From positions 9,371,544-9,435,543 of the forward strand of contig CM055895.1 of the NCBI GenBank assembly GCA_029582155.1: a stretch of 64,000 nucleotides of DNA. The letters run 5' to 3'. Positions 12,836-24,684 of the stretch are shown in pieces. Each line of letters begins with the position of its first letter. Within the stretch, counting starts at the first letter, position 1. Position numbers and translations under genes: made by a program. The DNA comes from Panopea generosa. Lineage: Eukaryota; Mollusca; Bivalvia; Adapedonta; Hiatellidae. Under the pieces are notes generated by a model, which saw nothing but the letters and a program-made list of their open reading frames with translations, was not told where the DNA came from and ran no database searches.

Positions 12836-13654
12836 TGCATTCTACGTATCATATTTTAGCAGCAGGTAGTTTCTTAGTATTAAGCATGTCTTTTACACTG
12901 CAACGTTTGTGAAAAGGAAAATGTTGGCTTAATACTTCAAATATTATTGACGAATTTACGCAAAAATACAGTTTAGCTAAACATATGGCTAGTATGAACG
13001 TTGACGTTATTCTGTTATAAATGGTTCTGTGATTCTCATCTGTGATACGCAATCATGTACTTTGATGGCATGCACCAATAGCAACCACACATATCTGATT
13101 ATGACATGCTGCTATAGTGTTTCATAATGCTCTGTACTGAAACCACTTCTCTCTTATAAGATGTAATAAATATGTTTTCAATGGAAATACTTGACAGAAG
13201 TGCACAGTTTATGGAGAAATTGCCAGATTGTTTTACAATGATAACAAAAGGATCTTCGCTGTAGCGAACAGAATTCCACTTAATCACGGAGCAGAATGTC
13301 TTCATGGTATCACAATGACACATTTATTGTGCAATTATCCGTTAACACGATATGTACAGACGACGTTTATGAAGACAATTGGCTACAAACATGTTTATTG
13401 ATGTGCGATTTGTTAGTAATTCCAGTTGTTAGAACATCAAATTTTATGTTTAACGTTTCAGAGAAGTTTGTGCATTTTACATTTATTGAAACCGAAAGAT
13501 TAGTCTGCTCTTATACTTCAAACATTTAAATAGCTGTGTCCTCAAGTTTGCAGTAATTTAGTTTAGCTTAGTAATGAAGAAAACTCAGAGCTATATGAAT
13601 CGCTCTAGACACTGTTTCTTTGGTAAAAAGAGTACTGCATTTTGTTCTTTAGAG
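12836..13654. other. No gene recognised
   Basis: Unique-looking AT-rich sequence. Overlapping frames of 60-77 codons on both strands (12849-13529) give no recognisable protein. Confidence 0.5.
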
Positions 13655-13737
13655 GTCATCGGGTCGAGTGTGGGATTGAACCTCCGGCTTCTTGGCTTAA
13701 GCAGCCGAAACTCTATCTACTGCACTACTACCCGACT
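13655..13737 (-). pseudogene. tRNA-like sequence (tRNA pseudogene or SINE head)
   Basis: Read on the minus strand it has an A box-like 'tagtgcagtagatagag', a B box 'ggttcaatccc' and a possible acceptor pairing of tcgggt with acccga. The anticodon arm does not fold as a normal 5-bp stem with a 7-base loop (ggct pairs with agcc around a 5-base loop), so it is not a functional tRNA. No SINE body is recognised downstream, so whether it is a retroposed head or a decayed tRNA gene stays open. Confidence 0.55.
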
Positions 13738-14470
13738 TGTACGCCCCTAAAGTCTACGTCTTCTGTCGGTGATATAGTTTTATTATTCATGAAATAGGCA
13801 ATACAAAGACACACAAATTCAAAAATGTTGCTCCGTTTTAACAGAATAACTGAGGAACTGACCAGTAAGTCAAACGACGCTTTTGAAATCAACCTAAATC
13901 AATAATCACCAATATATACTATAGCGAACTAAAGGATCTGTAGTATAAAGGCTAAAATTGGGTTAATGAAAGGGGCTGACTGGTGGTGTTTATTATGACA
14001 ATGTGATTCAAACAGCGACTCCGCTTTGCTGTCTCTTTTCAACAAAAACGGTATCCATTCAACATGTGTTTTAGAGCTCTTGAAATGTAAAGAAAAACTA
14101 TTACTTTATATATATATATAGCATAATATTCTGCATTATGGTTTTTTAATTGCTGTTATATTGTTAAATATGCGTATCAACACTGTAATTTATCTGATGA
14201 TGGTGAATAGTGGATAGATGGATTTCATACAGACAGAAACAACCATTCCCCACCCACACAGAAGAAACGCTAATTTATATACTAATGCAGCTTGATTTGT
14301 CGATATTACATTCGAACATGTATTTTATTAGTTCACTATATGTTCATCATTTTGTTTAAATTTGTTAAAGGTAATGGTTTTAGCATCGTCATGGTCAGTA
14401 TCGAGTGACGGTGGTAATTTCACGAGACGATTTATTACTACAAACGTGCCAATACGTCTTTCTCAAAATC
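13738..14470. other. No gene recognised
   Basis: Anonymous AT-rich sequence with a short (AT)n run near 14110. It may include the unrecognised left end of the retroelement that follows. Confidence 0.5.
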
Positions 14471-15429
14471 ATTATGGCACCCGGAGCAAGAAAGGGACGA
14501 AAAAAGAGACATAACCTACAGCGGTGATAGATGCTGATGTGGTGGAGCTTCCAGCAGTTTCAACTTAGCTAGTACAGGAGGTTGTGAGGCATGTGACACC
14601 CCAGTTAATAGAGGCCATCAAAGCCATGAGTGAGCCGGCATCATTACATGTACAAGCTCCTCTGTCACCGCTACCAAGGAATGACTCGAGTAATTTGTTA
14701 AGTAATGATGACGATTTGGGTGTTAATGTAAGTGCCACCACAAAGCTAAAACTAATGGACAGTGAGACTTTTGAGTTGGGACTGCTCATCAGCAAGGCGT
14801 AGTATCTAAGGGACTCCAGTAACAGGATATCTGTGGTTGAGGGACAGCTGGTGTTTCAGCCACGGGTTCCAACTACAAAAATCAATGACAGAAGGTAGTG
14901 GTCTGATGCCTTTTTAGTTTTCATTAGTATTTATACAATTAGCCATCCAGAATGTGTTCAGGGTTTACTTAAATACGTGGCACAGTCCGTCTTGGTGCAC
15001 AGCGAGATGGACGCATAGGATTGAAGCTTTATGATGAACAATTTAGAGCAAAGAAAGCTCGAGAACCTAATAAAAGTTGGGTATTGTAGACCAGGAACTA
15101 TGGTTGCTGTATATGTTTCATACGTCAGCGTCCAGTGGCGGTTTGACTTCTGCTCGTAAATGTTATTACTTCAATAATGGTCGGTGCAGCAAACAGCCAT
15201 ACATTTACATACAAATTTGCATACACAGTTTGGTATGAATGGTTCTAATTTTAGGAATGGTATCGACGGTCAGCAAGTGCGGCACTTCACATCTACACAA
15301 AGGAGCCCCTTCCGCCAAGTTTCACAGCCAATGCACCAGTTCGAGGTTCTCCAAGGGAAGTCCCGGAATACGTTTGTCCTCGGTCAAACACCAATCAAAT
15401 TTGAGGCTTTATGTCGTGTTTTTAGCTAC

Positions 15430-16050
15430 TATCCTTATCTAGAAGCAAAAGAAGAATTAATAAGTGGTTTTAAAATTAATAAGTGGTTTTAATAACGGAT
15501 TTTCATTTGCATTATTATTGTCCAAGAAACTTTACTGTTTGTAAAACTTTGATTTCTGTAAAAGGTAATGAAAAACAAGCGTTGAATTTGTTACTTAAGG
15601 AAGTAGTTTTAAGTCGAATAGCGGACCCATTCGGATACAAACCCCTTTACAAATATAAGGCTGTCTCCCATCGGCATTGTGCCAACAAATGATAAAACCT
15701 TTAAATTAATACATCACTTGTCATATCCTCAAGAAGAAAGTGTTAACGATTTTATTGATAATAACTTATGCAGAGTTCATTACACATCTTTTGATAAAGC
15801 AGTTGAAATGGTCAGTTCACTTGGTCCGGCGGTATTATTTGGTAAAATGGACATTAAGACTGCATTTAGACTGCTACCTGTTAATCCACAGGACTTTGAT
15901 CTCTTAGGGTTTAGTCTAGGAAATAAATATTTTACTATAAATTTCTTCACATGGACTGTTCAATATCTTCGTAAAATTCTTCATTTTTTAAGAATGGGCA
16001 GTATTAACAAGAGCCAAATGTGGACAAGCCCTTCATTATTTTGACGATTT
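15430..16050 (+). pseudogene. Reverse transcriptase domain of the DIRS/Ngaro-like fossil
   Basis: Recognisable DIRS-type RT blocks include 'LIHHLSYPQEESVNDFID', 'YTSFDKAVEM', 'GKMDIKTAFRLLPVNP' and 'DLLGF'. In this group the enzyme copies element RNA into DNA together with an RNase H domain, which would follow at about 16.1-16.75 kb. It is part of the fossil element at 14.47-21.44 kb and is not a functional gene. Confidence 0.85.
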
Positions 16051-16749
16051 TTTGTTCAGTGGTCGAATGGCGAATTTGGGGCCATAATGGGTCCCTTTGC
16101 AGACCTTTGCTCAGAGACAGGTGTCCCTCTAGCACATGATAAGACGTGGGTCCTACCCACATTCTAATATTTATTTTAGGTCTGGAAATTGATTCAATTG
16201 TAGTGATGGAGAGTATCCCGAATGAAAAGTTGGTTGAACTGAAGCAATAGTTATGTTATGTTTTGGTAAAGAAGAAAATAAATCTTAAAACACTTCAGTC
16301 ACTAACCTGCTCGCTAATTTTTTGTGCAGATGCTATACCAGCTGCTCATACTTTTTGTAGGCGTTTCTATGACGCTATGTCTGGGATTGCTAAATCGCAT
16401 CATTTCATAAGGGTTACAGATCCCATTAGGGAGGACTTTAATTAATGGTTAATGTTTCTTTCTAGAGCATGAATGGTTAAATAATTCGGAGTTACGGATC
16501 TTTACAGATGCATCTTGGACGTGCCGCATATTTTGAGCCCTTTTGGATTTTTTTCACATGACCTGATGTCTGGCAGTCAACAGAGATAATGAGGGACATA
16601 GCCTTCTAAGAGTTGGTGTCAACTGTTTTGGCTTTTCAAGCTTGGGGACATATCTTTCGGGGCAAAAGATTATTCTTGATACCGAACACCTTGCTCTTGT
16701 TTCTATTTAACATAAACAAAAAGTCGTCAAAATCTAAGAGAGTAATGCA

Positions 16750-17500
16750 TTTGTAACGACCATTCGGTTTGCAAAAAATGCTTTGTAATGTAAAGTGTAA
16801 ACGCATTCATATTGAAGGTAAACTTAATAAGAAAACATGAACTTTCACGCAGGGAATGGGTTCGTTTATCTTTAGCAGTCAATACTAGAGAGGCTTATAA
16901 CACTTGAGAAAAAGCCTTTCAATTGTTTTAATAAATAATGTTTATGATGTTACTCAGAATTTCGTTATTAAGAAAATGGTTTCCGGTATGGAACGCTTTG
17001 ATAAGAGGGTTGACTTCAGATAACTAATTACCCCTGACTTGTTAAAACTATTTTTGAAGTAGTAATTTGCAGTTCTGTATATGAGTCCACATTGTTTTCA
17101 GCAGCGTTTGCGTTAGCATATTTTGGATTGTTAAGGGTTGGGGAAACTATTGCCGATTTTAAAAGTTTTTCTAGTCATGCTATATCTGTATCTGATGTAA
17201 AATTTACTATTGAGAATTCGGTCGTTGAGTTGCGTATTCTGCATTCGAAAACAGATCAATAAGACAAGGATACTTTGATCTCCCTGCAAGCATTAAAGTC
17301 TGCCTTATGTCCAGTCAGCCGTTTGAAAATTTAATTAAAACTCCGGCTTAATAAACCTGGGCAATTTGTGGCGGGCTAGTCACTAGATGTCAGTTTTGTT
17401 CAATTTTAAATAAGTTAAATAATATCACAACATAAGGAACTGATTCGAGTAAATATAAATCGTATTCTTTCCGCATTGGGCTCTAATTCTCAATTAAACG
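16750..17500 (+). pseudogene. Tyrosine recombinase region of the DIRS/Ngaro-like fossil
   Basis: The stretch near 17100-17260 encodes 'AYFGLLRVGETIADFKSF' and then 'RILHSKTDQ', typical of the catalytic core of the phage-integrase-type recombinase of DIRS elements. That enzyme inserts circular or linear DNA intermediates without target duplication. It lies downstream of the RT region in the expected order. Broken, old copy. Confidence 0.7.
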
Positions 17501-18014
17501 AGCCAATTGATGTTCCGTAGGATATTTCTTTATCAGAAATTGTTTTTGTACCAATATGATTGTTTTATTGTTGATGCCGATATAGGCAAACAGAGACATA
17601 TTCTTCTAGACACATTAGTGCCTAAAATACTGTAAAATGTAACAAACGTTGCTGTCGCCACCCTATTTTTTCATCTTCAGGAATTTATGACATTAGATAT
17701 ACGATACTCGTGGCATTATCGTGTTTTTAATATGAATAAACTATGTGTGCTGAAAATGTATGCTTGGCCATTATTCTGTTTAATGACTAAACCTCGTTGC
17801 TAAACTAAATTATTGGATGTTGCCAAACTTCTGTAAAAACGTGATGCCTCTTTTGGAATCAGTGTGAAGATTAGAATAGTAAATTCTATGAATTCTGCTT
17901 TAAACAATAATAAATATATTGACATTTATGGAATTAACTTCAGATCTGGAACAATAAGTGCATATTCTCAGTTTTTTCGATTTTGAATATGAACAATAGC
18001 GTCCGTATTTAAGA

Positions 18015-18198
18015 ATGAAACATACGTTACATGGGTTTTAATGGTCACTTTTATACCTATAGGTATACAACGCTCAGATATTATTCTTCAAGACTAATAT
18101 GTTAATCATGTGCAATGGCTTTGCGAAGCACTTACTAAGTAATTTTTAATAGCACTACAAAGTTTAAATGTAACATACGTTATGAAAACATACGTTAT
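18015..18198 (+). repeat. Cluster of 'aacatacgtta' motifs (left flank)
   Basis: Three copies of the 11-mer aacatacgtta occur here at 18020, 18172 and 18188 (approximate starts), two of them only about 16 bp apart, and a fourth exact copy lies in reverse at 18801-18811. CpG-containing words like this are rare in such AT-rich DNA. See the element entry at 18000-20640 for further, less exact copies. Confidence 0.7.
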
Positions 18199-18272
18199 CA
18201 AGAATGCGCCATCTGATGAAATACGGATAATGTCCGGTTAAGATTGTATAGGGTCCTGTTTTTTTTGTACAC

Positions 18273-18280
18273 TGACGTCA
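18273..18280. promoter_or_regulatory. CRE-type site (tgacgtca)
   Basis: A perfect CREB/ATF consensus octamer lies about 540 bp upstream of the decayed gene's start codon. It may have belonged to that gene's promoter. A single octamer is weak evidence. Confidence 0.3.
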
Positions 18281-18815
18281 TCAACAGAAATCGCTACTGT
18301 GATTTCAAGGCGCTAGCAATTTGAGTTTTGAAGAGAAACGAAACTATCAACCTCATGTCAGGTAAGAATCTACATCTTCACTCTAGTGATCGTTTTATGT
18401 GTAGTTATTTGTTTTTAAAGTTGTTAATGTATTTTTCTATGTTAATAGATAATGCAAATTTGTACTCTTAAGCACTTCGTTCAGATAAAGGGTCGTCTTA
18501 GGTAATGATACATACGTTTCTTATGGTAACGTATATTTCAACAAATAAATATCTATTCCTGACTATAATAATTTTGAAATTACAAAAATATCAAGGGTTT
18601 GTATAACTGTTTTGTCCAACTCGTTATATTTTATTAACAAAAAACGTAAAAGAAACTTGTTTTTTTAATAATGATTATTAAGCACTTAAATCATAATCAT
18701 TCAATAGAATACATATAACTCATTAGCTAAATGCAACTTGCATACGCAAGAAATTGTATTTTAAACATTTTATCTGGTACTGCCTTTATCAAGTTTCGGT
18801 AACGTATGTTTCAGA

Positions 18816-19781
18816 ATGCCGCTTTCACGAGCCGAGATATAGAGACGTTACCGAGAGCGCAAAATGTCTTTAGAAGGTGAGATGTTCCTCCAAATGGAAC
18901 GCAGAAGACAACAGAAGTACTACAAACATTCTTGCAAAACTGCTGATGAGATCCAGACAGCATACTAATCTCATCACAAGTAACACTGCATCCAATTGTT
19001 ATTTACTTCCGAGGAGAAGATGGAAGTCTACAGCATAATAGTTAAGTTGCAGTCTCTGACAATATGTTTCATCCCTCGAGTACAGTTTTGACTATAGTCC
19101 AGAAACTGTTTGATAAAGAAATCAATTTGCTGGCTGCGCCGAAATAAAGTATGTTCATTACTGGACAGACAGTCAGACGTCGCAATTTCGAAATACGTTC
19201 ATTTTCAATTCGATTGTAAACCATGAGAGTGAGTATGGTTGTCACGCCAAATGGAACTATTATGAAGCCGGGTTCGGCAAAAATGTGTATGATGGACTCG
19301 TGGGCACCGTTAAGCGCCCAACTGATGATACAGTGCGTTCAGAAAAGTGCACAACATAAAAATATGAAAGATTTGAATTTCTTTGTCACAAAAGAAGAAT
19401 GTGATGCAATGGCATTAAAATTGTAACAAGTATAAAATGACACCAGTCAAGGGTACATTGCAGTCAGGTTTAACATTGACAGATACTTTGCATACATGCA
19501 AAACGTCGTGCTACTGCGATGACTGTATTGGAAGCCGTATTTGTGACTCGTGGACTGTACGTGACACACAGATATCTAACAATAAAAATATTGAAAAATC
19601 CAGTTCAACAGTCACACGTTTCTGTGAAGGAGACTGCATTGCAGTTGTGTATGAAGGAGATTGGTATGTTGGCCATATTGCAGAGATAGATCCCGATGTT
19701 GACGGTTTCGATTACAAGGTTAGTTTCAAGCAGAAAAAGAAAGCACAGTTCCAGTGGCCCAGTAATGGGGATGTTGTCTGA
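18816..19781 (+). pseudogene. Decayed, internally shortened copy of an uncharacterised invertebrate multicopy gene
   Basis: The start 'MPLSRAEI', a stop codon, then 'RRYRERKMSLEGEM' resembles the N-terminus of a large uncharacterised protein family that I recall from molluscs and cnidarians, starting with MPxSxAEx(Q)RxYRER. About 120 codons further, at 19240-19345, 'WNYYEAGFGKNVYDGLVG' followed by TVKR matches the family's conserved W-x-[YF]-[FY]-E-x-G-x-G-K...DG-x-x-G-T-x-K-R block. The last part (19437-19781) has a Cys cluster 'TCKTSCYCDDCIGSRICDSW' and a C-terminal beta-rich block 'AVVYEGDWYVGHIAEIDPD' ending in FQWPSNGDVV. Full-length relatives are several times longer, so most of the middle is missing. 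An early stop, frame changes and the deletion make it a pseudogene. Function of the family is unknown to me; multicopy distribution and the motif-rich flanks suggest a mobile element protein. Confidence 0.65.
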
Positions 19782-20928
19782 CGTTGAGGAAATAGAGAGA
19801 TGTTACTCAACAGTAGAAATATAACACATTACGACATTTACGCAAGCAGACACATCATAATGCAACTGTACAACCCTTGTAATGATATGACATTTTAACG
19901 TGAATTGAAAGATACGTTACTGTAAATAATAGTTATAAACATTTCATCAATAGTCTAGAAAGAGCTAACGTCACAATCTTACTACATTTAAGTATTGACA
20001 AACAAAAGCTAAAATTATTTTGCTGTGTTCAACGCATCGTTTTCGTCAATATAATGGCCGTCCTTCACTACACGGTACTGTAACAAGTAATATATATTAC
20101 AATACGACTGCATAGACATTAATGTCATATCACTAAAAACAAGATATGCTTCTAGAAGAAATTGTTTTTTTCTTGAATGTTCTATAGCATATAAATATGT
20201 CGGCTATGTTTTACACATGTTTTATTTAATTTCTTAAAAATTGCAGATAGTTAAGTGTTTTTGAAACATACGTCACTATTCAGATACCTCTTCTTATCGA
20301 TCATGTTTTTGGCAAGCTTGACTCGATTGACTAATTTAGGAATTGCTAACTCAAGTTTGATTTTAAATAATTAGTTGTTAAAAGTTTTGCTCTAACATAC
20401 CAGAAAATCGTACAGGTACACGGTTTGAAAAGTTTAACAATATCTTGTTTGCGAAAGTTTTGGTGTTCTCATATAATATTTTTTTGTTCAATTTGTTCCG
20501 TTTGGTCTTGTGAACACACAGTGGTATGGCATAGGTCTATTCTTTGATGATGTGACATTTGTGTGGCGGGGTTGTTCTATCAAAAATATATTTGTTTACT
20601 ACAATAAACATTAATGGTGCTAATGAAACTTACGCTACTGACAAAATGATAATGCCTTTACTTAAATGTGTGTCATTCATAAACCAGAAAGAGATTGTTA
20701 AATTTATTTTGGAATAAAATCCTACAGACCCATAGCTTGAAGACGGGACATAATGAATTAAAAGTAAAAGAAGATGATTTTTCTTTTTTTTTCCAACCCA
20801 AAATGTTCTGTCTTATTGAGAAATAGCGTGGGGCAGTCGAAAGGTTTTAATACTTATATAAGGATCCCAACTGAACATTTAAATTTTCAGTTATATCAAT
20901 AATCTGACCTGCCGGTTAAGTACTGCAG

Positions 20929-21440
20929 ATGTCAGATTTAGAGTATGGATTGCGGGTTCTTCTACAATCTACATCTGCTGGTGTTAACCTTGGTTTTGAG
21001 AGAGGATCTGTCAATTTATGGTGGCAGGGAAAAGGCGGCATGAGATGGCATCAGGTAGAGAGAACAATTAAAATGCTGCTGACAGTGAGTGGTGGATCCT
21101 CCAAACATATTGGTTCTACACGTAGGCGGTAATGATATTGGATTGATTCCTGCTGCTGATTTAAGAAATAAATGACTTAATACCTGATGTACTGATCGTC
21201 TGGTCGCAAATTTGACCTCGGCTAGTGTGGCGGAATGAGCCGGACCATGAAGCTTTGGGAAAAAGTTAGGGTCAGGGTAAACAGTAAAGTTGCAACAAGA
21301 ACTCAGATTAAGTGGAGCCTATATCAAGTACCCGGAAATTGAAAAAGTGGATAAATGACTTTTCTGCGACGGAGTACATTTATTGGACCGGGTTAACCAA
21401 CTATTTCTAAATGGGCTGAAAGAATGGATTAACTGTTTTT
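20929..21440 (+). pseudogene. SGNH hydrolase-like domain of the DIRS/Ngaro-like fossil
   Basis: The stretch encodes 'NLWWQGKGGMRWHQVERTIK', then the block with GGNDIGLIPAADLR, and further on WSQ, WRNEPDHEALGK and a YIKYPE-like segment. These are the landmarks of the SGNH/GDSL hydrolase-like domain that I recall following the recombinase in Ngaro-type elements of vertebrates and molluscs. The GGND block carries the family's conserved Asn region. Its biological role in these elements is not established as far as I know. Broken, part of the fossil. Confidence 0.75.
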
Positions 21441-24400
21441 TAAACTCCATTGTTAGGATTTCCCTATAGGTTTAGTGAATATGGTCATGGCTTTACATAG
21501 TTCATGTGCAGTCATTAACATTGGTATTATATTATTGCATTTGTCATTTATGGCTTTTGCTGTTAATATTCCTGGCAGTTTTTGTTCTTTTGTAGTACAT
21601 CAGTAGTACATCTTCTCCGTTTAAGGAGTTTGTGTTGTTTGTTGGCGCGACAAATCGCTTCCATTTGAAGTGCGTCAGACAAGCCTCCATTTGAAGAGTT
21701 TGCATACGTGAGATTGAGTAACTAATCACATTCATTTGATGTGCACTATAAACGTCTGTGCCCAGGGTTCTTGGTGCAATTTTGTGTAAAGATTGTTGAT
21801 TTATATATTAAGAATTTATTAAGGAATGTTATTAAGGAATGTTTCGTTGCTGCTTGCTTTCCGCTTTCCCCATTGCATGCGGTGCATATAGTGGTATGTT
21901 ATACCCCTAGAGGCATATGTCAGTATATCGCAGTCTCAGCAGCGTATAGTGATCGATGTATAAAGCATATTTATTTAGATGATTGTGACTAAATGTTGAA
22001 TAGCTGTCTTTGTGAACGTCTGTTCCCAGGATTCATAGAGTCAAGTTAGTGGTTACAATTTAATATTTCTGATGTGTTTTCTAGAAAAAACTTTTCGTGA
22101 CTGCACAATTGCAATCCATATTTGCCAAACTCTCTGTTTTATCTTGAAGCCATGGCCATTTTATGCAAATACATATAAACTATAACTATTCATTTGATTA
22201 TGTCATTATTATAACCCATATTCAATTCTATAATAAACCAGATATTCAAACTACTTCTTTCAATTATATAAATCATAAAAAACGGTATAACATGTCTTTT
22301 TTTTGTTTTGGAAGATATATTTTTCTCTCCTCTTATTTTTGATAATTTTTGAAAAAGGAAGTTGGATAATGAAAAGAATTTATGTATCCAAGAATCTAAA
22401 CGAATTAAAAATATCATAATAATCAAATAAACAAAAAAATAAATAAACCACATAAATAGATATGTAAAAATATTTAAATGAAAATTAAACTTTCTTACAA
22501 AGAAAATTCAGGTAACACATGTAATAAACAGGTTAAAGCACTAGGGCCTTATATTGCTTTCATGGGCCACTTGAATATCATCATCCCAGTTGATAACCTT
22601 TTTATTATCCACCTAAAATAGCTATCCCAATGAGCTTCGAGCATTTGTACCACGTGATTGTATATTAGATATCGTTATTGTACGCTTCAAACCGGAAACG
22701 TCCCGAAAATCCGGATAGATTTTTCGTATTGGACGGTTTGACCGTCCCGAAAATCGATATTATTTCGTATTGGACATTTAAGAGCGGTAACTCTAACGAT
22801 ATAAATACTCCGCATATTTTAGATATAGCATATCAGAGAAATCACCGAGGCACTCCTAATCAATATTGTGTCGTTTGAAACAACAAGCAACATGTATATC
22901 TAAGACATTAAAGTATACATTATTCAAAAAGATATAGATACTTAAAAAATATAATTTAAAAAAGAAAGAAAATAGCTGTGATATAGGAATTATATTAATA
23001 TTGATTTATCTATTTGAAAGAGCCAACTCAATATTATAAAAACATGTGATAAACATCAACCACCTTTATTATTCGTATTTTTTAAAAAATGACACTTTGT
23101 GTCATATAAATTGTTTTATAAAATTTTAATTTAATATTGTGATTCATATGTAAAAAAAAAACTCGAGGTAAAAATTTAAAGTGGTAACGGTGAACCAATC
23201 AGACATACAGCTGGCTTTCCAGTATTCAAAGGATGCCACCAACATCAATACATTGTCGTTCAATCTTTTCCCGCAAGTATCTCTCATGCACTAAAATTGT
23301 AAACCACAATAGTAATGTATTATTTCTCAATATTTGTTGTAACATACTAGTAACTTTTTACAACAGAAATTATTATAGTCCAATATATAGTAGCAAAAGT
23401 ATATATTTATATGTATACTTTTTGTATCTCCATTTACATATGACACAGACCCAGCCTCAAATTACTAACTCTCAGAAGTATACTTATAATCAGAAAATAA
23501 CAAATTAACTACTATTTAATCTTTACAATTTCAGTGTTACCACAAAATTTCAATATTGTTTTGCTCTCTTTGTTCTATAACTTTATAATTAAATAATAAC
23601 TGCTCATTTCTATAGAATATAATTACGATCGTATACTTGCAATCTTCGTATATAATTAATATATAGGGAGAGGAACTCATTTAGCTTATTCTATCGTGTC
23701 AATCCATTTCATATTGAATGTATGATTGTCAGTTGTTTTACAAAGATGTACATACGTAAATATGTTTAAAGGGGTTACATCAGAAAAAAACCAAAAAAAA
23801 AACACAAAAAAAAACGCTATCAATGTCTTAAAATAAAATTTATTATAAAAATGGTTGAAATACATCTCATTATCATTAATAAATAAAATCGCTATCCAAA
23901 GCTAGGAAACCAATTTATAATAAAATAACTTAAGCATGTTTAAATAAATATCCTTCTGTCAATACAGAGTCAGCGTGTATATATAGCCATGATATATTGA
24001 AAAGAAAATGTTTATAGCAAATTTTAAAATTTGGAAAAATCCTGATAAATTCCCTTTAAACTAACAATGCAATACGTGTTTTACATACGGGCAACATATA
24101 CTGTGTTTCAGTCAGATGCAGTAGCTAGAACGTTTTTGTCTAGTTAAAATAGACTTATTTCAGCTTCAGTTAGCAATAACTTGATCGTGGGAAGCAGTTA
24201 CAGAAGTGAAACCATTTTCTCAACGGTTTTGTTAATGTTTGACATAATACGATAACCAGACAGTCACATGAGCTCCCGCATGGATTGTATCTTTGATAGA
24301 ATCAGGAAATAAGATATCAAACAACAAGCTTGAACAGTTTTGCCCGAGCCTAATCATTTATTTGATACGAATTCGTGAAATACAGGAATGGTCCATACTA

Positions 24401-24640
24401 AAGTGTTATTGAACTTGTCTGTGAAAGCTTTGTATAGAAATGTACTTTAAAGTCTTTGAACAAATGCTTTTTTTATATATATCCGATGGGATTGTTGTCT
24501 ATCTGTGTTGTTACTTTACTGAAATGCTCTTTTCGAAGGGCATTTCAAATATACGTTTATATTAAAAATTGATGAACATTTCTGTTCTCTTTTATTATTT
24601 TTACTATTAAATCGTTTTATCATGTGGTGACAGGGGTTGT
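21441..24640. other. No gene recognised; anonymous AT-rich DNA
   Basis: Visible structure is limited. A decamer ccatttgaag is repeated near 21660 and 21690. The words 'acgtctgtgcccagggttc' (about 21751) and 'acgtctgttcccaggattc' (about 22015) form a near repeat. There is a short direct duplication at 22698-22776 and an A/C-rich low-complexity run near 23785-23820. Short frames (up to 91 codons) are unrecognisable and AT-driven. Confidence 0.55.
22698..22776 (+). repeat. Imperfect direct duplication, about 35 bp, two copies
   Basis: 'cgtcccgaaaatc' followed by a short variable part and 'ttcgtattggac' occurs twice, separated by 'ggtttgac'. This is a small local duplication in otherwise unique sequence. 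Confidence 0.7.
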
Positions 24641-24662
24641 GGGTGGAGGTGGAGGTGGAGCT

Positions 24663-24684
24663 GGGGGGGGGGGGGGGGGGGGGG
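24663..24684 (+). repeat. Poly-G tract, 22 bases, with G-rich run-in
   Basis: An uninterrupted run of 22 G follows 'gggtggaggtggaggtgg'. It has strong potential to form G-quadruplexes and is prone to sequencing and length error. Confidence 0.9.

Larger units (their letters stand above)
18000..20640. mobile_element. Probable insertion element with subterminal motif array, nested in the DIRS fossil
   Basis: This block separates two parts of one retroelement. At its centre is a decayed gene (18816-19781). On both flanks a short motif close to 'tgaaacatacgttacc' recurs. Copies are at 18015-18030, 18171-18182, 18184-18198, 18505-18520, 18525-18540 (reverse), 18799-18813 (reverse, just before the start codon), 19907-19920, 20262-20275 and 20623-20637. 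Motif clusters flanking a gene are what transposase-binding subterminal repeats look like. I cannot identify terminal inverted repeats or a target duplication, so the exact ends and the superfamily are unknown. Confidence 0.45.
14470..21440 (+). mobile_element. DIRS/Ngaro-like tyrosine-recombinase retroelement, fossil, interrupted by another element
   Basis: Parts in order on the plus strand are a basic gag-like region (about 14.47-15.2 kb), reverse transcriptase (about 15.43-16.05 kb), RNase H-like stretch (about 16.1-16.75 kb), tyrosine recombinase (about 16.75-17.5 kb) and an SGNH hydrolase-like domain (20.93-21.44 kb). This order, with a recombinase instead of a DDE integrase and an SGNH domain at the end, is what I recall for Ngaro-like members of the DIRS order. 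The 3.4 kb between recombinase and SGNH domain is best explained by insertion of a separate element at about 18.0-20.6 kb. The copy is old and clearly broken, with more than ten interruptions. Outer ends are not resolved; a short word repeated at 21751 and 22014 may be a remnant of terminal repeats. Confidence 0.8.

Noticed and set aside
14565-14802. Independent genes on both strands at 14.57-14.80 kb
   Set aside because: They lie in the gag-like region of the DIRS/Ngaro fossil; the minus-strand frame is its shadow.
22190-22453. Membrane-protein-like frame of 87 codons on the minus strand
   Set aside because: The hydrophobic appearance comes from AT-rich codons. No start context, family or splice signals.
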